This document shows, piece after piece, positions 7,868 to 16,118 of a stretch of DNA of 64,000 nucleotides (position 1 is its first letter; each line of letters begins with the position of its first letter). The stretch is from Paenibacillus cremeus. GTDB lineage: Bacteria > Bacillota > Bacilli > Paenibacillales > NBRC-103111. The stretch spans positions 62,001-126,000 of the forward strand of contig NZ_VNJI01000007.1 in NCBI RefSeq assembly GCF_007786445.1, read 5' to 3'. Made by a program: the position numbers and the translations under genes. The notes beneath the pieces are model-generated. The model saw nothing but the letters and a program-made list of their open reading frames with translations. It had not been told where the DNA came from and searched no databases.

Positions 7868-10429
7868 TCAGCTCCTCGGCTTCGCCCGATTTGTCGGGAT
7901 CGCGCTTAACGGATCGTCCGGCCAATGATGTTTAGGATATCGCCCTTTTAGATCCTTTTTCACTTCAAAATATGCATTTTGCCAAAAGCTCGCGAGGTCT
8001 TTAGTCACCTGGACCGGCCGATGCGCCGGAGACAGCAGATGCAGCGTGACCGGAACGGTACGTCTCGCGATTTTAGGCGTTTCCTGCAAGCCGAACAGCT
8101 CCTGCAGCCGCACCGCTAGCACCGGTGCTGCCGGGTCGCTGTAGTCGACAGGGATGCGCGAGCCGCTTGGCACTACGATATGCGTCGGAACGGACACATC
8201 CAGCTCCCGGCGCTGGTCCCAGGTCAGCCGATTTTCGAGGATGTCCGTCAGGTTTAGCCGCTGCAGGTCGTCCCGGCTTCGCAAGCCGTACAGCTGCGGG
8301 CCGAGCCAGTCCGCCAGCGAACCGAGCAGCGCTTCGTCGGACCAATCGGGCCAACTAGGATCGGCCCGATGCATGAACGAAGCCCGGTGCTGCAGCTGCC
8401 GCGACGCGCGGGTCCAAGGCAGGATGCCGAGCCCTTCCTCGGCGATGCCTTGCAGCAGCGCAGCCTGCAGCTCATCCGGCTGCAGACTGGCCAGCGGCTT
8501 CTCCTGCAGCACGATCGCGCCCAGCCTGAGTCGCTGTCGTGCTCGCACGGCCCCAGCCGATCGATCCCAGCTGATCGAGCGCTCCCGCTCCAGCAGCTCC
8601 GAGCAATGCTGCTCCAGCTCCTCCAGCGCCACCGGGCTGGCGAGATAAATGCGGCTTTCCGCCCCCTGATCATCCAGCTCCGCGGCGACAAGGTACACAG
8701 CGGATGAGATCGGCTGTGAGCCTGCGTCCGGCAGCGCCGCCCCACGGCCGCTGCTGAGCAAATACCGGCCGTTCGGCCGCTTCGCCGCGATCCGGTCCGG
8801 GTAGGCGAAGGCCAGCAGCAGGCCGGCCGCATGAATCTCCTCCGCCGAGCCCGTGCCCGCGGCGTCGCGAGCTTCATGCGCCGCTGCGCTGTTGGCGGCT
8901 AGCGCCGCCCGGAACTGCCGCGCCTCCGCGAGCAGCTGCCGGCACGTGCCCGCATCCGCGGTGTACCCCGGCAGCGGCTGGCGGCCGGTGGCCGCGAAGC
9001 CGCGCAGCGCCTCCACGCGGAGGCGCAAATCGCTGTCCGCAGCGCCGGACGCGCTGCGCAAAAAATCGCGCGAGCTGAGAATCGCAGCCAGCTCGCTAGC
9101 GAGCCCGCCAAGCCGCAGCGGCGCGGCTTGCAGCAGCATATGCGCGAGCCGCGGGTGCAGGCCGAGCTCGGCCATCGCCCGTCCGTGCGCGGTAATCCCG
9201 CCGCCTTCGGCGAGCGCTCCGAGCTGCCCGAGCAGCTCCCGCGCATGGCTCATCGCCGCGCCGGGCGGCGGGTCGAGCCACTGCAGCTCGAGCGGATCGC
9301 TCACGCCCCAGGCGGCCAGCTCCAGCGCCAGCGCAGTCAAGTCCGCCTCGAGCACCTCCGGCGTAGAGCGCTCCGCCAGCTGCCGGTCCTCCTGCACCGT
9401 CCACAGCCGGTAGCAGACGCCGGCAGCCAAGCGGCCCGCGCGGCCCCGCCTCTGATCGGCCGAGGCGCGGGACACGCGCACCGTCTCGAGCCGCGTCATT
9501 CCGGTGCGTGGCGAAAACCGCGGCACCCGCATCCAGCCGCTGTCGACGACGACCCGCACCCCTTCGACGGTAAGGCTCGTCTCGGCAATGGACGTGGCGA
9601 GCACGACCTTGCGCTCGCCGGGGCCGCAAGGCTTCAGCGCCGCGTCCTGCTCCGCCTGCGTCAGCTGACCATACAGCGGCGCAATTCGCACCCCTGCACC
9701 AGCGCCTGCGCCCGCACCCAGCAGCTCCGCCAATCGCGCAGCTACGCGCCTGATCTCCGCTGCGCCCGGCAAAAACACGAGCAGATCGCCCTCGTCGCTC
9801 TCGAGCGCCTTCATCACCGCCTGCACGACGGCAGGCTCCATCCGATCCGCCACGGGCCGCTCCAAATATCGCGTCTCAACCGCGTAGCTCCGGCCCTCGC
9901 TCCGGATGACCGGCGCATCGCCGAGCAGCGCAGCCACCGGCTCCGCCTCCAGTGTGGCGGACATTACAAGCAGCCGCAGCTCCTCGCGGAACACCTGCTG
10001 CGCTTGGATACAGAGCGCCAGCCCCAGATCGGCATGCAGGCTCCGCTCGTGAAACTCATCAAAAATAACAAGCCCGACACCCTCCAGCGACGGATCCTCC
10101 TGCAGCAGTCGGGTCAACACGCCTTCCGTGATCACTTCAATGCGCGTCCCAGGCCCTACCTTCGTGTCCAGCCGCACACGGTAGCCCACCGTCTCGCCCA
10201 CGCGTTCGCCCAGCGCGGCGGCCATATACTGCGCAGCCGAGCGGGCAGCCAATCGCCGCGGCTCCAGCATGACAATCTTCCGACCCGCCAGCCACGGCTC
10301 GTCCATTAATGCAAGCGGCACGCGGGTCGTTTTCCCCGCGCCCGGCTGCGCAACCAGCACCGCGCTGGTAGAACCGCTCAGCACGTCTTTCAATGCATTC
10401 AACACCGATTCAATCGGCAGCTTTATCAT
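7868..10429 (-). CDS. hrpB: ATP-dependent RNA helicase HrpB
   Basis: An 853-residue DEAH-box helicase. Motif I is QPGAGKTTRVPL, motif II is DEFHERSL, motif III SAT, and motif VI QRRGRAGR. The C-terminal HrpB domain (about 700-840) carries LTWDQRRELD and the end motif typical of HrpB. The biological role of HrpB is poorly defined; it is better known from Proteobacteria. The ATG at 10429 follows GGAG. The middle of the gene (about 8.8-9.7 kb) is markedly richer in G+C than its flanks, with long GCG/CGC runs, unlike neighbouring genes. A monocistronic gene. Confidence 0.93.
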   Translation of the reverse strand: MIKLPIESVLNALKDVLSGSTSAVLVAQPGAGKTTRVPLALMDEPWLAGRKIVMLEPRRLAARSAAQYMAAALGERVGETVGYRVRLDTKVGPGTRIEVITEGVLTRLLQEDPSLEGVGLVIFDEFHERSLHADLGLALCIQAQQVFREELRLLVMSATLEAEPVAALLGDAPVIRSEGRSYAVETRYLERPVADRMEPAVVQAVMKALESDEGDLLVFLPGAAEIRRVAARLAELLGAGAGAGAGVRIAPLYGQLTQAEQDAALKPCGPGERKVVLATSIAETSLTVEGVRVVVDSGWMRVPRFSPRTGMTRLETVRVSRASADQRRGRAGRLAAGVCYRLWTVQEDRQLAERSTPEVLEADLTALALELAAWGVSDPLELQWLDPPPGAAMSHARELLGQLGALAEGGGITAHGRAMAELGLHPRLAHMLLQAAPLRLGGLASELAAILSSRDFLRSASGAADSDLRLRVEALRGFAATGRQPLPGYTADAGTCRQLLAEARQFRAALAANSAAAHEARDAAGTGSAEEIHAAGLLLAFAYPDRIAAKRPNGRYLLSSGRGAALPDAGSQPISSAVYLVAAELDDQGAESRIYLASPVALEELEQHCSELLERERSISWDRSAGAVRARQRLRLGAIVLQEKPLASLQPDELQAALLQGIAEEGLGILPWTRASRQLQHRASFMHRADPSWPDWSDEALLGSLADWLGPQLYGLRSRDDLQRLNLTDILENRLTWDQRRELDVSVPTHIVVPSGSRIPVDYSDPAAPVLAVRLQELFGLQETPKIARRTVPVTLHLLSPAHRPVQVTKDLASFWQNAYFEVKKDLKGRYPKHHWPDDPLSAIPTNRAKPRS

Positions 10430-10509
10430 CCTAAGATCACTCCAGCCTTTGGTACATCAGCCCTTATTCTAACATATCGTGACCGACGTTACGCACTTTT
10501 CACCGGAAC

Positions 10510-10570
10510 AAAAAAAACGACCCGCTTCAACACCCGCTAAGGCGTGGAAGTAGTCGTTCTTCTTTTTTCA
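10510..10570. terminator. Terminator after the chromate transporter genes
   Basis: AACGAC (about 10517) pairs with GTCGTT (about 10552) with further inner pairing (TTC/GAA, GCGGGTG-like arms). A T-run lies on each side, so it may work in both directions, but only the minus-strand operon needs it. Confidence 0.75.
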
Positions 10571-10575
10571 CCACA

Positions 10576-11112
10576 CTATTGATAAAAGGCAATCCCCAGC
10601 AAACCCGACAGCAAGATGACGGTCAACGGATGAAGCCGGAATTTCAGCAGCGACACCACCGCCCCGATAAAAATGAGAGACAAACCGATCGACTTCCAGC
10701 TCATCGCCGTGTCCTCGCCGCCCGGTATGGCGAAATGGATTGCCGCATAGATTACCAATCCGGTCACAACCGGCTTCAAGCCATAGAACGTCGACTTGAG
10801 CCAAGCTTGATTCCGAACGCGATACAGAAATCCCGAGAGCAGCACCATGAGCAGCAGCGATGGCAGTACCATGCCTAGCGTAGCCACTACAGCACCGATC
10901 CAGCCGGCCGACTGGTAGCCGATCAACGTCGCGCCATTCGTAGCAATGGGACCCGGGGCAATCCCGGCGAGCGAGATGACTTGATCAAAGCTTCCGTCGC
11001 TCATCCACCGGTGGCTTATGACTTCGTGCCGGAGGACGGGAATCATGGCGTAACCGCCACCAAAGGAAATGAAGCCGATTTTTAAAAAGGTTATGAATAA
11101 GTCCCAATACAT
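10576..11112 (-). CDS. Chromate transporter, half-size subunit (second gene)
   Basis: A 178-residue membrane protein of the CHR family with the conserved opening FLKIGFISFGGGYAMIPVLRHEV and the GIAPGP loop. Short CHR proteins carry one of the two homologous halves found fused in full-length ChrA and normally work as a pair. Known members export chromate by proton antiport; many homologues have untested substrates. It begins 15 bases after the other half-gene and has its own ribosome site (AAAGGCGGG). Confidence 0.88.
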   Translation of the reverse strand: MYWDLFITFLKIGFISFGGGYAMIPVLRHEVISHRWMSDGSFDQVISLAGIAPGPIATNGATLIGYQSAGWIGAVVATLGMVLPSLLLMVLLSGFLYRVRNQAWLKSTFYGLKPVVTGLVIYAAIHFAIPGGEDTAMSWKSIGLSLIFIGAVVSLLKFRLHPLTVILLSGLLGIAFYQ

Positions 11113-11126
11113 ATGAACACCCGCCT

Positions 11127-11783
11127 TTAAATGCCGTCCGCGATAAAGTAATCGGAATACTTATATCCAGAAAGTGAGGGACTCTCATCCTTTACGTCTG
11201 CCGGTATGGCCGGTGGACGAAGACCAAGAAGCGCCTGCACATAACGAATCACATGACCTGCCAGCAAACCGCCCACGATCATCCAGATCGGATGAATCGG
11301 CATAAAGAGCAGCAGCAGCACCGTACAAATTACAGCGGCTAGAGTCGGTTTGTCCACAACGGAAGATTTCCACATGTTGTAAGCCGCCACCGTAATCAAC
11401 GCCGCAATGCCCGCGTGGAGACCTCGAAGCGCCGCCTGCGCTTTGGGAAACTCCTGCACATGGCTGAATGCCACACAGAGAACAAACACGATCAGAAACG
11501 TAGGAATCGTAATCCCGATGACTGCTGCAGCCGCACCGCCGACCCCCGCTCTTTGAAAGCCTACGGAAGCCGCCGCGTTCACGCCGATGCCGCCGGGCGC
11601 CGAGCCCGCAACCGAGATCATTTCCGCCATCTCTTCGCTGGAGACCCACTTCTGCTTCTCTACCACTTCCCGCTCAATGACCGGGATCATCGCGTAGCCG
11701 CCGCCGAAGGTCGTTGGACTAATTTTGAGAAAAGTATAAAAGATGCTCCACAATTCGCTGATATAAGTTTTCCAATCCCGCAT
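11127..11783 (-). CDS. Chromate transporter, half-size subunit (first gene)
   Basis: A 218-residue CHR-family membrane protein with FLKISPTTFGGGYAMIPVIEREVV and the SAPGGIGVNAA loop. It pairs with the following gene to give the two halves of a ChrA-type transporter. It has a C-terminal hydrophilic tail of about 30 residues absent in its partner. First gene of the two-gene operon; a possible -10 box (TATACT at 11820-11815, minus strand) lies upstream with no good -35. Confidence 0.88.
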   Translation of the reverse strand: MRDWKTYISELWSIFYTFLKISPTTFGGGYAMIPVIEREVVEKQKWVSSEEMAEMISVAGSAPGGIGVNAAASVGFQRAGVGGAAAAVIGITIPTFLIVFVLCVAFSHVQEFPKAQAALRGLHAGIAALITVAAYNMWKSSVVDKPTLAAVICTVLLLLFMPIHPIWMIVGGLLAGHVIRYVQALLGLRPPAIPADVKDESPSLSGYKYSDYFIADGI

Positions 11784-11954
11784 ACTTCCACCTCCGTGCG
11801 ATCCATATGATACAAGTATAACGCACTTTATTTCATTTTGGAATAAACATTTAGACTATATTTGTTTTTATTACTATTCCCGACGAAATCTATCGGTTTT
11901 AAGGCGATTTAAGCCCTGATTTCCGCCTTCTATAATTCATATTGGCATTAACAC

Positions 11955-11989
11955 AAAAAATCCCTCCGCCAAGTACACGGAGAGATTTA
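11955..11989 (-). terminator. Terminator of the YmaF gene
   Basis: On the minus strand AATCTCTCCG pairs with CGGAGGGATT across a nine-base loop, then six T residues. Confidence 0.85.
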
Positions 11990-12008
11990 ATTTAATAGCT
12001 ATTCAAGC

Positions 12009-12410
12009 TTACCAGCCTGCCGGGGCGTAGCCAATGCCTTTTCCCGTAGGTCCTGTAAAAGCATGCACATGCCTTTGGATCAGCATTTCCGTGGAGTAAT
12101 ACCCGCCTTGAAAGGAAAACGGCTCATCCTTCACCATGTCGTACATTTCATGCACATGCGAGCCGTCCGGCAGCGCAATCGCCGGTCCCGTCGTGCCGAT
12201 CAAGCGGTGGAAATGGCCGGCCGCCATCTGGGTATGGCCTTGATAATTATGCGTATGACCGTCATAAGCGTCTCCGTTCGCGGGATACACGAACAGCTCG
12301 ATCACATGTGAATGCTCCAGCGTCACCGAGGTCACTGCGTGATACGCGTGCGCATGCGCCGGCTTCCTAACCTCTTGAACCGGCGTTGCCGATTCTTTAT
12401 CCACTTTCAT
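12009..12410 (-). CDS. ymaF: YmaF family protein
   Basis: A 133-residue soluble protein rich in paired histidines: HAHAY, HSH, HTHNY, GHFH, SHVH and RHVHAF. This spacing is typical of YmaF, an uncharacterised Bacillales family. The His pairs suggest metal binding, which is inference. The ATG at 12410 follows GAGGAGGG by seven bases. It stands about 50 bases downstream of ywbE on the same strand. Confidence 0.85.
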   Translation of the reverse strand: MKVDKESATPVQEVRKPAHAHAYHAVTSVTLEHSHVIELFVYPANGDAYDGHTHNYQGHTQMAAGHFHRLIGTTGPAIALPDGSHVHEMYDMVKDEPFSFQGGYYSTEMLIQRHVHAFTGPTGKGIGYAPAGW

Positions 12411-12464
12411 GAGGCCATCCCTCCTCTTACTTAAGCCTATGCTTGTTCGGAGGTACGAGATAAC

Positions 12465-12662
12465 CTATTGGCTTAATATTTGTTTCACCCGGCCGACCTG
12501 GCCGTCGGTTAACCGAACTTTAATGCCATGCGGATGCGAAGGCGAATTGGTCAAAATATCCTTCACAATCCCGCGCGTCAGCTTTCCGGTCCGTTGATCC
12601 TGCTTCAGCACGATATCCACCTGCATACCAGGTGCAATTTGCCCGCGAATTTGCCCGTTCAT
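12465..12662 (-). CDS. ywbE: YwbE family protein
   Basis: A 65-residue protein matching the YwbE family in its whole length (IRGQIAPGMQVDIVLKQDQRTGKLTRGIV, then TNSPSHPHGIKVRL). It is basic and probably a small beta-barrel of nucleic-acid-binding type, but no function is established. The ATG follows AAAGGAG. It lies 12 bases after the small membrane protein gene, so they are probably one transcript. Confidence 0.88.
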   Translation of the reverse strand: MNGQIRGQIAPGMQVDIVLKQDQRTGKLTRGIVKDILTNSPSHPHGIKVRLTDGQVGRVKQILSQ

Positions 12663-12674
12663 CGCGCAGCTCCT

Positions 12675-12866
12675 TTAAGTCGTCTTAGGCGGGATCGCAA
12701 TCCAGCCTTGCGCGATTCCATAATAGAACACCACGATAGTGGCCAGTCCCAAAACTAAGTAAACGACGCCCTTCGCCGTTTTTTGTTGAAAAAACAAGAC
12801 GACCGCGAGGCTAATAAACGATCCCATCGCGAGCAGCCATAGCAGCATAACGATTGTTGGAGGCAT
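12675..12866 (-). CDS. Small membrane protein, unrecognised
   Basis: Sixty-three residues with two predicted membrane helices (about 4-27 and 33-53) and a short polar tail. The ATG at 12866 follows AAGGATG. No family is recognised. It opens a likely two- or three-gene unit with ywbE and perhaps ymaF. Confidence 0.7.
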   Translation of the reverse strand: MPPTIVMLLWLLAMGSFISLAVVLFFQQKTAKGVVYLVLGLATIVVFYYGIAQGWIAIPPKTT

Positions 12867-13005
12867 GTTTTCTATTCATCCTTTCTTCATTCCGCAAAAT
12901 ATCCTTCCCTAAAATAGCACACCTGGCCGATAAAAAACACATCAAACCGACACAAATACCAACAATATTGTTACACGTGACAACATGCCCGCCCGACTCG
13001 GACCC

Positions 13006-14448
13006 TCATTCGCGGTGCTGCTCGATTAAATCCATTTTCAGCTGCCATGCCTTTGGACTTAACACCACCGGATATTTCTCCGGGTTCAGCTTGCGCAGTG
13101 TCTCCGGCCAAAATTGACTCAGCTGCTCGCGATGGTATCCCCGAATTTGCTCCAGTGATGGAAGCTCGTAAACCTGCTTGCCCTGATCAAAAATAGGGTG
13201 CAGCAGTGGAGCCGCCTCGTACTCCGAAATATTTTTACTGATGTATGGATGAATCGGGTCAAACAGCTTCAGCGGCTCCCTCTGTGCGATATCGCGCTCT
13301 CCTAGCAGAGCCACATAGTCTGCCTCCGCTTTGCCGGTCTCACGATTGATGATCCGGTAAATCTCCTTCGAGCCGGGATTGGACACCTTCTCGGGATTCC
13401 CGGAAATTTTAATGACCGGCTCCAGCTTCTCCCCCCGCTCTCTTGCCACCAGCTTGTACACACCGCCCAGCGACGGCTGATCCGCTGCCGTAATCAGCTG
13501 CGTGCCTACGCCCCAGCTGTCGATCGCAGCTCCTTGTGCTTTCAAGTTAAAAATGATGTTTTCATCGAGGTCGTTCGACGCCACAATTTTGACGTAGGAT
13601 AGTCCCGCTTCATCCAGCATTTTTCTTGCCGTCTTGGACAAATACGCCAGATCGCCGCTGTCCAGCCGGATCGCTTGCATCCGCTTGCCTCGCGTCTCGA
13701 GCCACTTGGCTGTTTTGATGGCGTTCGGCACACCGCTTCTTAGTGTCTCATACGTATCCACAAGCAAGGTAACCTGATCTGGCAGTGCCTCGGCAAAACG
13801 CAGGAATGCCTCTTCCTCCGTATCGTAATCCTGCACCCACGAGTGCGCATGCGTTCCCTTTGTCGGGATGCCAAACAGCATGCCCGCCCGCATATTGGAG
13901 GTGGCGTCGAAGCCGCTGATGTATGCCGCTCTAGCCCCCCAAATGGCCGCATCCGCCTCCTGTGCTCTTCGCGTGCCGAACTCCATTAGGATGTCCTCGG
14001 GAGCCGCGTGACGAATTCTGGCCGCTTTAGTCGCGATCAGCGTCTGGTAGTTCATAAAGTTCAGCAGTGCGGTTTCGATCAGCTGCGCCTCGAAAATACG
14101 CCCTTCCACTCGCACTAGCGGCTCGCTTGGGAAGACGATCGCGCCTTCCAGTGCCGACCATATGCTGCCCTGAAATTGAAAGCGGCGAAGCTCATCCAAA
14201 AATTTCGGATCGTAGCGCTCTTCCTGCTCGGCTAAATAGGCGATCGACTCCTCGTCAAATTTTAGCTGCTGTATGTAAGAGATGATGCGCTCCAAGCCAG
14301 CGAACACAGCATAGCCGTTCCCGAAGGGCAGCTTGCGGAAATACGCCTCGAATACTGCCTTCCGATTCTGCGTTCCGTTCATCCAATGAGCGAACATCAT
14401 GTTGATCTGATATTTATCCGTATGTAAGGTAAGGTGGTCGTAAGTCAT
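13006..14448 (-). CDS. pncB: Nicotinate phosphoribosyltransferase
   Basis: Makes nicotinate mononucleotide from nicotinate and PRPP for NAD salvage. The 480-residue protein starts with the family's LHTDKYQINMM segment, then AVFAGLERIISY, EFGTRRAQEADAA (with the phosphoribosyl-handling Arg residues), GTHAHSWVQ (the autophosphorylated His loop) and DSGDL. I place the start at 14448 because GAGGAG sits eight bases before it; an open stretch of 21 codons upstream lacks a ribosome site. It follows nikR on the same strand after about 100 bases but a shared role is not evident. Confidence 0.94.
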   Translation of the reverse strand: MTYDHLTLHTDKYQINMMFAHWMNGTQNRKAVFEAYFRKLPFGNGYAVFAGLERIISYIQQLKFDEESIAYLAEQEERYDPKFLDELRRFQFQGSIWSALEGAIVFPSEPLVRVEGRIFEAQLIETALLNFMNYQTLIATKAARIRHAAPEDILMEFGTRRAQEADAAIWGARAAYISGFDATSNMRAGMLFGIPTKGTHAHSWVQDYDTEEEAFLRFAEALPDQVTLLVDTYETLRSGVPNAIKTAKWLETRGKRMQAIRLDSGDLAYLSKTARKMLDEAGLSYVKIVASNDLDENIIFNLKAQGAAIDSWGVGTQLITAADQPSLGGVYKLVARERGEKLEPVIKISGNPEKVSNPGSKEIYRIINRETGKAEADYVALLGERDIAQREPLKLFDPIHPYISKNISEYEAAPLLHPIFDQGKQVYELPSLEQIRGYHREQLSQFWPETLRKLNPEKYPVVLSPKAWQLKMDLIEQHRE

Positions 14449-14550
14449 GCCCATCGCTCCTCTAACACTTCCCGAATCTAGAAAAAGGACGCTATGCGGC
14501 CTTAGCTGCACGACGCCCTATGATATAGCTTTCCCTATTTTGGGAAATTA

Positions 14551-15024
14551 TTAACCTTCGCCATGCTCATGACTGTGTCCATGGTGGTGATGGTGGCCTC
14601 CTGTGCCATGCTCGTCCACAAATGTCACTGACAGCTCGGCGTACAGCACACCCTTCTGCACTTGAATTTTATGCTTCAGATCCCTCAGCAACGACAAAAT
14701 GCCGCGTACCGCGATGACCTCCAGGCACTGGTCGTGGTTCAAATGAACATGCATCGTCGAAATAATATGATGATGATACTGATGCTGCAGCTCCATCAAG
14801 TCCAGCGGCAAATTCGTTATATGATGGTCATATACCATCACAATCGTCCCGGCCACCAGCTGGTCCGAATTAAACCGGCTCGGCTCAAGCAGCACCTTCC
14901 GCACCAAGTCCCGGATCGCTTCCGAGCGGTTGGTATAGCCTTGATCTGTAATATATTGATCGAACTGCTTGATCAGGTCTTCAGGCATGGATACGCCAAA
15001 TCGTGTTAACACATCTTTTTCCAA
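14551..15024 (-). CDS. nikR: Nickel-responsive transcription regulator NikR, with His-rich tail
   Basis: A ribbon-helix-helix repressor (about residues 1-50) with a C-terminal ACT-like nickel domain. The nickel ligands of NikR are recognisable: His in QHQYHHH, then HVH and Cys in HVHLNHDQCLE. The protein carries an extra C-terminal tail, GGHHHHHGHSHEHGEG, not present in the E. coli protein. I favour the TTG at 15024 behind GAGGTGA; the GTG three codons upstream has no ribosome site. It diverges from the nickel importer operon, which it presumably represses when nickel is plentiful. Confidence 0.92.
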   Translation of the reverse strand: MEKDVLTRFGVSMPEDLIKQFDQYITDQGYTNRSEAIRDLVRKVLLEPSRFNSDQLVAGTIVMVYDHHITNLPLDLMELQHQYHHHIISTMHVHLNHDQCLEVIAVRGILSLLRDLKHKIQVQKGVLYAELSVTFVDEHGTGGHHHHHGHSHEHGEG

Positions 15025-15112
15025 CCGGCTCACCTCAATTCAAGCTAACACTCTATGGAACATTGTAGCATATTTCGAGCCGATTCGGTATGAACACGTG
15101 AAACCTGTCCCT

Positions 15113-15151
15113 GTGTTACGTATTTACACATTTGTGTCACAGTGATAAGAT
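15113..15151 (+). promoter_or_regulatory. Candidate NikR operator over the nikMNQO promoter
   Basis: GTGTTAC (15113-15119), 14 bases, then GTGTCAC (15134-15140) form an imperfect inverted repeat, extended outward by CT/AG. It resembles the GTGTTAC-N13/14-GTAACAC operator type I recall for some non-enterobacterial NikR proteins. A promoter TTTACA (15123-15128), N17, TAAGAT (15146-15151) lies across it. The site sits in the nikR/nikM divergent gap. Confidence 0.55.
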
Positions 15152-15205
15152 AAGGAAAAGATAGGCATCTGAATCATCATTCAGTTCCGTGGGGAGGATT
15201 TATCC

Positions 15206-15847
15206 ATGCATATTCCTGACGGCATACTCGATCCCAAAGTCTGGGTATCGTCAGCCGCCGTTTCCGCCCTTGTCCTTGCTAAGAGCGTTCGCTATTCCAA
15301 AAGCAAGCTGGAGTATCGCGCCGTCCCGGTCATGGGCGTCATGTCCGCATTTATTTTTGCTTCGCAAATGATCAATTTTCCAATCCTCGGCGCAGCAACG
15401 TCCGGTCACTTGATCGGTGGAGCATTGTCCGCGCTGCTGTTCGGCTTTTGGCCGGCTACACTCATTATGACCACGGTCGTTTCTATCCAAGCGCTCGTAT
15501 TTCAAGACGGGGGAATTACCGCGCTGGGCGCCAACATTTTAAACATGGCCATTCTGGCTCCTGGCATTGCTGCTCTGGCCTACCGGCTGCTCCGGATGAT
15601 CCCGGGTCTTCCGCGCCAAGTGAACGTGTTCTTGACCTCCTGGCTCTCCGTAACCATCGTTTCGTTCTTTGGTGCGGCTGAGCTTGCACTTTCTGGAGTC
15701 GTTCCCTTTGGCGCCGCTGTGAAGGCTTTACTGTTCTGGCACGCCTTTATCGGCATTGGAGAAGGGCTGATCACGGCGGTCGTATTGCCGTTCGCCCAGC
15801 GTTCCTCCTTTCAACTTCACAATAAGGAGACGATGACCCATGAGTAA
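15206..15847 (+). CDS. nikM: ECF nickel transporter, substrate-specific subunit NikM/CbiM
   Basis: A 213-residue membrane protein of the CbiM/NikM family. The N-terminus MHIPDGILD is diagnostic: Met1/His2 enter the membrane core and bind the metal, with a further His in ATSGHLIGG. About six or seven membrane helices. Nickel rather than cobalt is inferred from the adjacent divergent nikR. GGGGAGG lies nine bases before the ATG. First gene of a four-gene operon; it overlaps the next by eight bases. Confidence 0.92.
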   Translation: MHIPDGILDPKVWVSSAAVSALVLAKSVRYSKSKLEYRAVPVMGVMSAFIFASQMINFPILGAATSGHLIGGALSALLFGFWPATLIMTTVVSIQALVFQDGGITALGANILNMAILAPGIAALAYRLLRMIPGLPRQVNVFLTSWLSVTIVSFFGAAELALSGVVPFGAAVKALLFWHAFIGIGEGLITAVVLPFAQRSSFQLHNKETMTHE

Positions 15848-16118
15848 AACAGTCAAAGCTTGGCTGGCGGTCTCCCTGTTCATTGGTGGCGTGATTTCCT
15901 TGTTCGCCTCGTCCCATCCGGATGGCCTGGAAAAGGCGGGCGAAGAAACCGGCTATATCAATAAAGCAACCAGCTATCTCCATTCTCCCCTGCCGGATTA
16001 CACGGTCCCAGGTGTGAAGTCTTGGCTCTCCTCCAGTATGGCCGGTTTGATTGGAGTGCTGCTCACCTTCGGCGTTTTTTGGCTGATGGGCAAGTGGCTC
16101 GCACACCGTAACAAATGA
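15840..16118 (+). CDS. nikN: ECF nickel transporter accessory subunit with PDGLE domain
   Basis: Ninety-two residues, two membrane helices flanking an exterior loop that contains the SHPDGLEKAGEE motif of the PDGLE domain. This small subunit (NikN/CbiN type) is needed for metal loading in metal ECF transporters. Start and stop overlap neighbouring genes on both sides, so translation is probably coupled. Confidence 0.9.
   Translation: MSKTVKAWLAVSLFIGGVISLFASSHPDGLEKAGEETGYINKATSYLHSPLPDYTVPGVKSWLSSSMAGLIGVLLTFGVFWLMGKWLAHRNK

Noticed and set aside
9128..10309. A 393-residue frame opposite hrpB
   Set aside because: It lies wholly opposite an intact DEAH helicase, has no domain pattern, and is explained by the high G+C content.
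12967..12985. CACGTG-centred near-palindrome (TTGTTACACGTGACAAC) between pncB and the small membrane protein gene
   Set aside because: The arms pair only when shifted by one base, and no matching regulator or second copy is seen; too weak to call an operator.
14531..14550. TTTCCC-loop-GGGAAA hairpin after nikR
   Set aside because: It has only six pairs and no T-run follows on the minus strand, so I do not call it a terminator.
15088..15093. GTATGA, an E. coli-type NikR half-site
   Set aside because: No TCATAC lies 16 bases away. The GTGTTAC-type dyad nearby is a better candidate.
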